From assembly GCA_009927255.1 (NCBI GenBank), contig RFNJ01000108.1, positions 1-10,273 on the forward strand: a stretch of DNA of 10,273 nucleotides. Direction: 5' to 3'. Position numbers and translations under genes: made by a program. How positions within the stretch are numbered: the first letter of the stretch is position 1; every line of letters starts with the position of its first letter. Source of the DNA: Pseudomonadota bacterium (GTDB taxonomy: Bacteria > Pseudomonadota > Alphaproteobacteria > UBA2136 > UBA6156). The notes below the pieces were generated by a model. That model was given only the letters and a program-made list of their open reading frames with translations. It was not told the DNA's origin and did no database searches. Shown here in pieces: positions 6,570 to 10,273 of the stretch.

Positions 6570-7574
6570 TTATTTTTGGGATGAGGGAAGGACGTAACCG
6601 ACTTTTTGTTTGGTGGCTTGGAGGGTTTTTTCGGCAGTTGCTGAGGCTTTTTCGGCGCCTTTTTGCAGGAGGTTTTGCAGTTCGGCTTTATCGTTGATGT
6701 AGCTGTTATAGGCGGTTTGGAGTTTCTCAAGCTTGCTGGCAACGGCTTCGGCGGTGGCGGTTTTCAGGGCGCCGTATTGCTGGCCTTGGAATTGTTGCAC
6801 CACTTGTTGCGGAGTTTGATTATTGAGGCTGGCGAAGATGTCGATCAGGTTAGCGAGGCCGGGTTGTTCTTGCGGGTTGTAGGCGATGGTGGCCAAGCTA
6901 TCGGTGACCGCGCGGGTGATTTTTTTGGCGGCAGAGGCGGGGGCATCGGTGAGCAAAATAGTACCGGGGCCGGGGCGGGATTTGGACATTTTACGGTTGG
7001 GTTCTTGCAAGTCCATCACCCGTGCACCAACTTGGGGAATAATTGCTTTGGGGATGGTAAAGGTAGGGCCGTAGAGATTGTTGAAGCGCGTGGCAATGTC
7101 GCGGGTGAGTTCGACGTGCTGAAGTTGGTCGTCTCCAACTGGAACATGTTGGACTTGATGGAGCAGGATATCTGCGGCCATTAATACGGGATAATCAAAT
7201 AAACCGACATTGATGTTATCGCTTTGACGTTGAGATTTATCCTTATATTGCGTCATGCGCTCCAGTTCGCCCATTTGGGTGAAGCTGTTGAGAATCCAAG
7301 CCAGTTCGGTATGTTGGGGTAAGTGGGATTGGGCAAAAATAGTACACTTAGCAGGATCAAGCCCCATAGCGAGGTAATAGGCAAAGATACCTAAAGTATT
7401 GGTGCGCAAATCTTCGGGATTCGGGCGACTAGTGATGGCGTGATGGTCGACGATACAAAAGGTGGCTTGATGGCTATCTTGAAAGGCCACAAAAGGCTGA
7501 AATACACCAATAAGATTGCCCAAAGTGGGCTGGCCAGACGGCTGCACGCCGGAGAAGGAGGTTGGTTTGCTCAT
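6570..7574 (-). CDS. trpS: TrpS, tryptophanyl-tRNA synthetase
   Basis: TrpS is the class Ic synthetase that activates tryptophan with ATP and charges tRNA-Trp. The 334-residue product has the usual length and signatures. These are the N-terminal SGVQPSGQPTLGN (residues 8-20, the HIGH-equivalent), DHHAIT (43-48), VGDDQ (136-140) in the tryptophan/ATP pocket, and the KMSKS loop at 195-199. A helical C-terminal anticodon-binding region follows (YINDKAELQNLLQKGAEKA). An upstream in-frame GTG at 7610 would add 12 residues, but homologues begin at the MSKPTSFSG equivalent, so the ATG at 7574 is chosen. No Shine-Dalgarno precedes it, and a TATAAC box sits 6 bases upstream, so a leaderless mRNA is possible. 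It is the first gene of a two-gene operon with the flippase-like membrane protein. Confidence 0.96.
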   Translation of the reverse strand: MSKPTSFSGVQPSGQPTLGNLIGVFQPFVAFQDSHQATFCIVDHHAITSRPNPEDLRTNTLGIFAYYLAMGLDPAKCTIFAQSHLPQHTELAWILNSFTQMGELERMTQYKDKSQRQSDNINVGLFDYPVLMAADILLHQVQHVPVGDDQLQHVELTRDIATRFNNLYGPTFTIPKAIIPQVGARVMDLQEPNRKMSKSRPGPGTILLTDAPASAAKKITRAVTDSLATIAYNPQEQPGLANLIDIFASLNNQTPQQVVQQFQGQQYGALKTATAEAVASKLEKLQTAYNSYINDKAELQNLLQKGAEKASATAEKTLQATKQKVGYVLPSSQK

Positions 7575-7580
7575 GGGATG

Positions 7581-7586
7581 GTTATA
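7581..7586 (-). promoter_or_regulatory. Possible -10 box for a leaderless trpS transcript
   Basis: On the minus strand TATAAC lies 6 bases before the trpS ATG, so transcription would begin at or next to the start codon. That fits the lack of a Shine-Dalgarno. No good -35 hexamer is seen at 17-18 bases upstream (TGGTAG or GTGGTA), so the call is weak. Confidence 0.3.
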
Positions 7587-7618
7587 TGCGAAAATTAGGA
7601 GTTCTACCACCCATTCAC

Positions 7619-7646
7619 TTGCAAAAAGCTACTTACAACCTATACT
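7619..7646 (+). promoter_or_regulatory. Sigma-70-type promoter for the microprotein unit
   Basis: TTGCAA (7619-7624), a 16-base spacer and TATACT (7641-7646) form a good vegetative promoter (4/6 and 5/6 matches). Expected transcription start is near 7653, giving a leader of about 74 bases before the small ORF. A short inverted repeat, ATAC-TTTT-GTAT, overlaps the -10 and start region. The unit diverges from trpS. Confidence 0.6.
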
Positions 7647-7663
7647 TTTGTATGCCCTGTTTG

Positions 7664-7704
7664 GCGAAACATCAGAATGGTGGGAATCCCTGCCAGTGTT
7701 TCGC
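7664..7704 (+). promoter_or_regulatory. Structured 5' leader (stem-internal loop-stem hairpin)
   Basis: An outer stem pairs GCGAAACA (7664-7671) with TGTTTCGC (7697-7704), eight perfect base pairs. Inside, TGGTGGG (7678-7684) pairs with CCTGCCA (7689-7695) in seven pairs, two of them G-T, closing the loop AATC. A six-base bulge lies on the 5' side, opposite a single G. The hairpin ends 11 bases before the AAGGAGG ribosome site and lacks a U-tract, so it is more likely a leader structure than a terminator. It matches no riboswitch class I know. Confidence 0.5.
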
Positions 7705-7726
7705 ACCTCAGAGATAAGGAGGAAAC

Positions 7727-7801
7727 ATGGGTGAATTTTTGATTGTAGGAGGTCTGGTCGCTCTCATTCTGTTCACGTTGTGGGCAGTTAATAGCGGCTA
7801 A
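7727..7801 (+). CDS. 24-residue single-pass membrane microprotein
   Basis: This tiny ORF has 24 codons and a TAA stop. It is preceded by a near-ideal Shine-Dalgarno, AAGGAGG (7716-7722), 4 bases from the ATG and the strongest in the window. The product begins MGEF and continues with a hydrophobic stretch of about 18 residues (LIVGGLVALILFTLWAV), ending NSG, with a single charged side chain (Glu3). It would span the inner membrane once and have almost no soluble part. A promoter at 7619-7646 and an intrinsic terminator at 7812-7851 bracket it, so it forms its own transcription unit between trpS and pnp. I recognise no family; CydX- and KdpF-like subunits are similar in size but not in sequence as I recall them. 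It might be a subunit of a membrane complex, a regulator or a toxin-like peptide. No function is assigned. Confidence 0.65.
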   Translation: MGEFLIVGGLVALILFTLWAVNSG

Positions 7802-7811
7802 TCTTACGAAG

Positions 7812-7851
7812 CGATGCCGCTCTGTTCTGACAGGGCGGCATCGTTGTTTTT
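7812..7851 (+). terminator. Rho-independent terminator after the microprotein gene
   Basis: CGATGCCGCTCTGT (7812-7825) pairs with ACAGGGCGGCATCG (7830-7843) over 14 base pairs, one of them T-G, closing a TCTG loop. It is followed by TTGTTTTT (7844-7851). No A-run precedes the stem, so it should work on the plus strand only. It begins 10 bases after the small ORF's stop and insulates that unit from pnp. Confidence 0.92.
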
Positions 7852-7860
7852 AATAGGGGA

Positions 7861-7889
7861 TTGTGGAAAACGGAATTATCAGTTATAAG
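7861..7889 (+). promoter_or_regulatory. Probable pnp promoter
   Basis: TTGTGG (7861-7866), a 17-base spacer and TATAAG (7884-7889) lie just after the terminator. The -10 matches at 5 of 6 positions and the -35 keeps the TTG that matters most. Transcription would start near 7896, giving pnp a leader of about 130 nt. The leader has only a weak GGGC/GCCC hairpin (around 7949-7964) that I can see by eye. Confidence 0.5.
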
Positions 7890-8025
7890 CGGGCTACGAG
7901 TGAATTAACGCAAATGAAAGCGGTGCGGTAGGCGGGTGCGGATGGCGGCGGGCAATGTAAAGCCCAAGCGGTTCAGAAACTTATCCCTTACAGAAGCGGC
8001 GCAGAAACAAAAGGGAGAATGTGAG

Positions 8026-10273
8026 ATGTTCACAATTTACAAAAAGAGTATTGAATGGGGCGGCAAGCAATTGACGCTGGAAACCGGCAAAATGGCGCGC
8101 CAAGCCGATGGTGCGGTGCTGGTAACTTACGGCGAGACTGTGGTGCTGGGCACCTGTGTGTTTGCTAAGGAGCCCAAGGCGGGCGTGGATTTCTTTCCGC
8201 TGACGGTGAACTATCAGGAAAAGTTTTATGCCGGTGGGCGCATCCCCGGTGGTTTTAAGAAGCGTGAGGGCCAGCCCGGTGAGCGCGAAGTGCTGGTGAG
8301 CCGCTTGATTGACCGGCCAATCCGCCCGCTGTTTGCCAAGGGTTTTAAGAACGAAACCCAAGTGGTGACGCAGGTTTTGCAATACGACAACGAAAACGAA
8401 GCCGACATTGCGGCGATGGTGGCGGCGAGTGCTGCGCTGACGCTGAGCGGTGTGCCGTTTATGGGGCCGATTGGTGCCGCCCGCGTGGGCTTGATTGACG
8501 GCACGCTGGTGCTGAACCCCACGGTGAGCGATCAGGCCAACAGTCAGCTTGATTTGGTGGTGGCGGGCACGCAAGAAGGCGTGCTGATGGTGGAAAGTGA
8601 AGCCAAAGAATTGCCCGAAGATGTAATGCTGGAGGCGGTGATGTTTGGCCACGAGCGGATGCAGAAGGTGATTAAGGCGATTTTGGAACTGCAAAGTGCA
8701 GCGGCCAAGCCAGCTTACACCATGAAGGAAACCGCCGACACCGCGCACCTTGAGAAGACGCTGGAGAAGGAATTTGGTGCCAAGATTGTGGCGGCCTATA
8801 AAATTCAGGAAAAGCAGGCCCGCCGCCAAGCGTTGGATGCTTTGAAAGCCGAGGCGGTGCTGGCCCATGCTGGCCCTGAGGAAACGCGTGATTCTGCATT
8901 GGCCGATACGGTGGGTAAACTGATTAAGCACATGGAAGCCGATGTGCTGCGCCTTGACGTGCTGAAGAAAAAGGTGCGGTTGGATGGGCGCAAGCCAGCG
9001 GATATCCGGCCGATTGTGTGCGAGGTGGATGTGCTGCCGCGCACCCACGGCAGCGCGCTGTTTACTCGTGGCGAAACCCAAGGGTTGATTGTGGCGACGC
9101 TGGGCACCGGCCAAGATGAGCAGATTATTGACGTGATGGAAGGTGAGAGCAAGCAGCGCTTCCTTCTGCACTATAACTTCCCACCCTTTAGCGTAGGCGA
9201 AACCGGCCGCATGGGCGCGCCCGGCCGCCGCGAAATTGGCCACGGTAAGTTGGCATGGCGGGCGATTAATCCGATTTTGCCCACTGCCGAGCAGTTCCCC
9301 TATACCATTCGGTTGGTGAGCGAGATTTTGGAGAGCAATGGTTCGAGTTCGATGGCCACCGTGTGTGGGTCTTCTATGGCATTGATGGCCGCCGGTTGCC
9401 CGCTGCCGCGCCCGATTGCCGGGATTGCGATGGGCTTGGTGAAAGAAGGCAAAGACTATGTGGTGCTGAGCGACATTATGGGTGACGAAGACCACCTTGG
9501 CGACATGGACTTTAAAGTGGCCGGCAGCAGCGAGGGGATTACCGCGTTGCAGATGGACCTTAAAATCACCAGCATTACCCGCGACATTATGGCCGAGGCG
9601 CTGGAGCAGGCGCATGCGGGCCGCTTGCATATTTTGGGCAAGATGGCCAAGGCGATTGAGGCACCACGCGGCGAAATTAGCGACTTTGCCCCCGCGATGG
9701 AAACCATTATGATTGATAAGGATAACATTCGGGTGTTGATTGGTAAGGGTGGTGAGACCATTCGCGGCCTGTGCGAGCAATACAACTGCACGATTGACAT
9801 TGATGACAATGGCAAGGTGGTGGTGGCGAGTGTGAGCCGCCCGCAAATGAAGCAGTGTTTGGCGCACATTGAGAACATGTTTGCCAAGCCCGACCTTGGC
9901 AGCGTTTATGCAGGCACAGTGCTGAACACCACCGACTTTGGCGCATTTGTAAGCTTTATGGGCGGTAAAGAGGGCTTGGTGCACGTCAGCGAAGTGGTGC
10001 CCGTGCGCCTTGGCCACATTACCGATGTGCTGCAAAGTGGCGACGCAGTGACCGTGAAGGTGATTGACCTGGATGACCGCGGCAAAGTGCGCCTGACCGT
10101 GAAGGACATTGACCAAGAAGGTGTGGTGGCCGAGCGGATTGCCAGTGTGATTGCCAGCGGCGGCAGCCCCAAGCGCGAGCGTGCTGAGGGGGATGAGAAT
10201 CGCGGCAACCGTGATGGTGGTGGCGACCGTGGGCGTGGGCGCGACCGTGACCGTGGGCGGGGTGGGCGTGGGG
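8026..10273 (+). CDS. pnp: Polynucleotide phosphorylase (partial, lacks the 3' end)
   Basis: PNPase is the trimeric phosphorolytic 3'-5' exoribonuclease of mRNA turnover and, in many bacteria, the RNA degradosome. The 749 visible residues hold every domain. The first RNase PH domain has IEWGGKQLTLETGK and GGFKKREGQPGEREV...SRLIDRPIRPLF. A helical linker occupies roughly 225-310. The second, catalytic PH domain has SNGSSSMATVCGSS (about 435-448) and the metal-binding GDEDHLGDMDF (486-496). The KH domain has its IGKGG loop at 572-576 and the S1 domain spans about 626-694. An Arg/Gly/Asp-rich tail from about 714 runs off the right edge. AGGGAG (8012-8017) supports the ATG. An in-frame ATG at 7942 would add 28 residues but lacks homology. 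rpsO, often the gene before pnp, is absent; pnp has its own promoter. Confidence 0.97.
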   Translation, partial: MFTIYKKSIEWGGKQLTLETGKMARQADGAVLVTYGETVVLGTCVFAKEPKAGVDFFPLTVNYQEKFYAGGRIPGGFKKREGQPGEREVLVSRLIDRPIRPLFAKGFKNETQVVTQVLQYDNENEADIAAMVAASAALTLSGVPFMGPIGAARVGLIDGTLVLNPTVSDQANSQLDLVVAGTQEGVLMVESEAKELPEDVMLEAVMFGHERMQKVIKAILELQSAAAKPAYTMKETADTAHLEKTLEKEFGAKIVAAYKIQEKQARRQALDALKAEAVLAHAGPEETRDSALADTVGKLIKHMEADVLRLDVLKKKVRLDGRKPADIRPIVCEVDVLPRTHGSALFTRGETQGLIVATLGTGQDEQIIDVMEGESKQRFLLHYNFPPFSVGETGRMGAPGRREIGHGKLAWRAINPILPTAEQFPYTIRLVSEILESNGSSSMATVCGSSMALMAAGCPLPRPIAGIAMGLVKEGKDYVVLSDIMGDEDHLGDMDFKVAGSSEGITALQMDLKITSITRDIMAEALEQAHAGRLHILGKMAKAIEAPRGEISDFAPAMETIMIDKDNIRVLIGKGGETIRGLCEQYNCTIDIDDNGKVVVASVSRPQMKQCLAHIENMFAKPDLGSVYAGTVLNTTDFGAFVSFMGGKEGLVHVSEVVPVRLGHITDVLQSGDAVTVKVIDLDDRGKVRLTVKDIDQEGVVAERIASVIASGGSPKRERAEGDENRGNRDGGGDRGRGRDRDRGRGGRG

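Noticed and set aside
7574..7610. Twelve-residue N-terminal extension of TrpS from a GTG at 7610
   Set aside because: Homologues begin just before the SGVQPSG motif, and the extension overlaps the candidate -10 box and has no ribosome site.
7516..7734. A 72-codon plus-strand frame spanning the trpS start and the microprotein leader
   Set aside because: It runs antisense through the conserved N-terminus of trpS and across a promoter and hairpin leader, without a ribosome site.
7942..8025. A 28-codon in-frame N-terminal extension of PNPase from an ATG at 7942
   Set aside because: PNPases begin close to the MFTIYKKSIEWGG equivalent, a well-placed AGGGAG serves the ATG at 8026, and the extension has no family resemblance.
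8224..8343. Possible frameshift in the FFKREG loop region of PNPase, which reads FKKREG here
   Set aside because: Reading frame and flanking conserved motifs are continuous, so this is a simple substitution.
7981..10116. A 711-codon open frame on the minus strand opposite pnp
   Set aside because: It is in codon register with pnp, is rich in H, Q, N and R, and has no recognisable domain. Strong codon bias in pnp removes the triplets that would read as stops on the other strand. The plus strand has full PNPase homology.

Overview
The window looks like chromosomal housekeeping DNA from an alphaproteobacterium, moderately GC-rich and probably from a little-studied lineage. The assignment rests on a glutamate dehydrogenase of the large bacterial NAD-specific (GDH-180) family, on the order trpS ... 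tsaB-rimI-miaB along one strand (a neighbourhood I recall from Alphaproteobacteria), and on a polynucleotide phosphorylase with an Arg/Gly-rich tail. I see no phage, insertion sequence, CRISPR array, tRNA or rRNA.

Layout. (1) 1-1579, minus strand: a compact operon read right to left, tsaB (t6A tRNA modification), rimI (N-acetyltransferase) and the first 170 codons of miaB (ms2i6A tRNA modification), which runs off the left edge. (2) 1580-2343: a 764-base divergent intergenic region. It holds two candidate small plus-strand ORFs and a roughly 45-base element present twice, one copy upstream of each ORF. (3) 2350-5577, plus strand: an NAD-glutamate dehydrogenase with the full catalytic and C-terminal parts but without about 500 residues usually found at the N-terminus. 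(4) 5583-7574, minus strand: trpS followed with no gap by a polytopic membrane protein of the LPG-synthase-TM/flippase-like family. (5) 7619-7851, plus strand: a small self-contained transcription unit consisting of a promoter, a structured leader, a very strong Shine-Dalgarno, a 24-codon single-membrane-segment ORF and a near-perfect intrinsic terminator. (6) 7861-10273, plus strand: a probable promoter, a leader of about 130 nt, and pnp, which runs off the right edge inside its tail.

How the genes relate. TsaB, MiaB and TrpS serve translation (tRNA modification and charging). RimI classically acetylates a ribosomal protein. PNPase degrades RNA. Glutamate dehydrogenase stands apart and appears to interrupt an otherwise syntenic minus-strand block (trpS to tsaB). 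It converges on the flippase-like gene with only 5 bases between stop codons and no visible terminator.

The most novel-looking items are the 24-residue microprotein unit upstream of pnp, the short glutamate dehydrogenase, and the duplicated element in the 1580-2343 region. I found no clear defence or other exotic multi-gene system.
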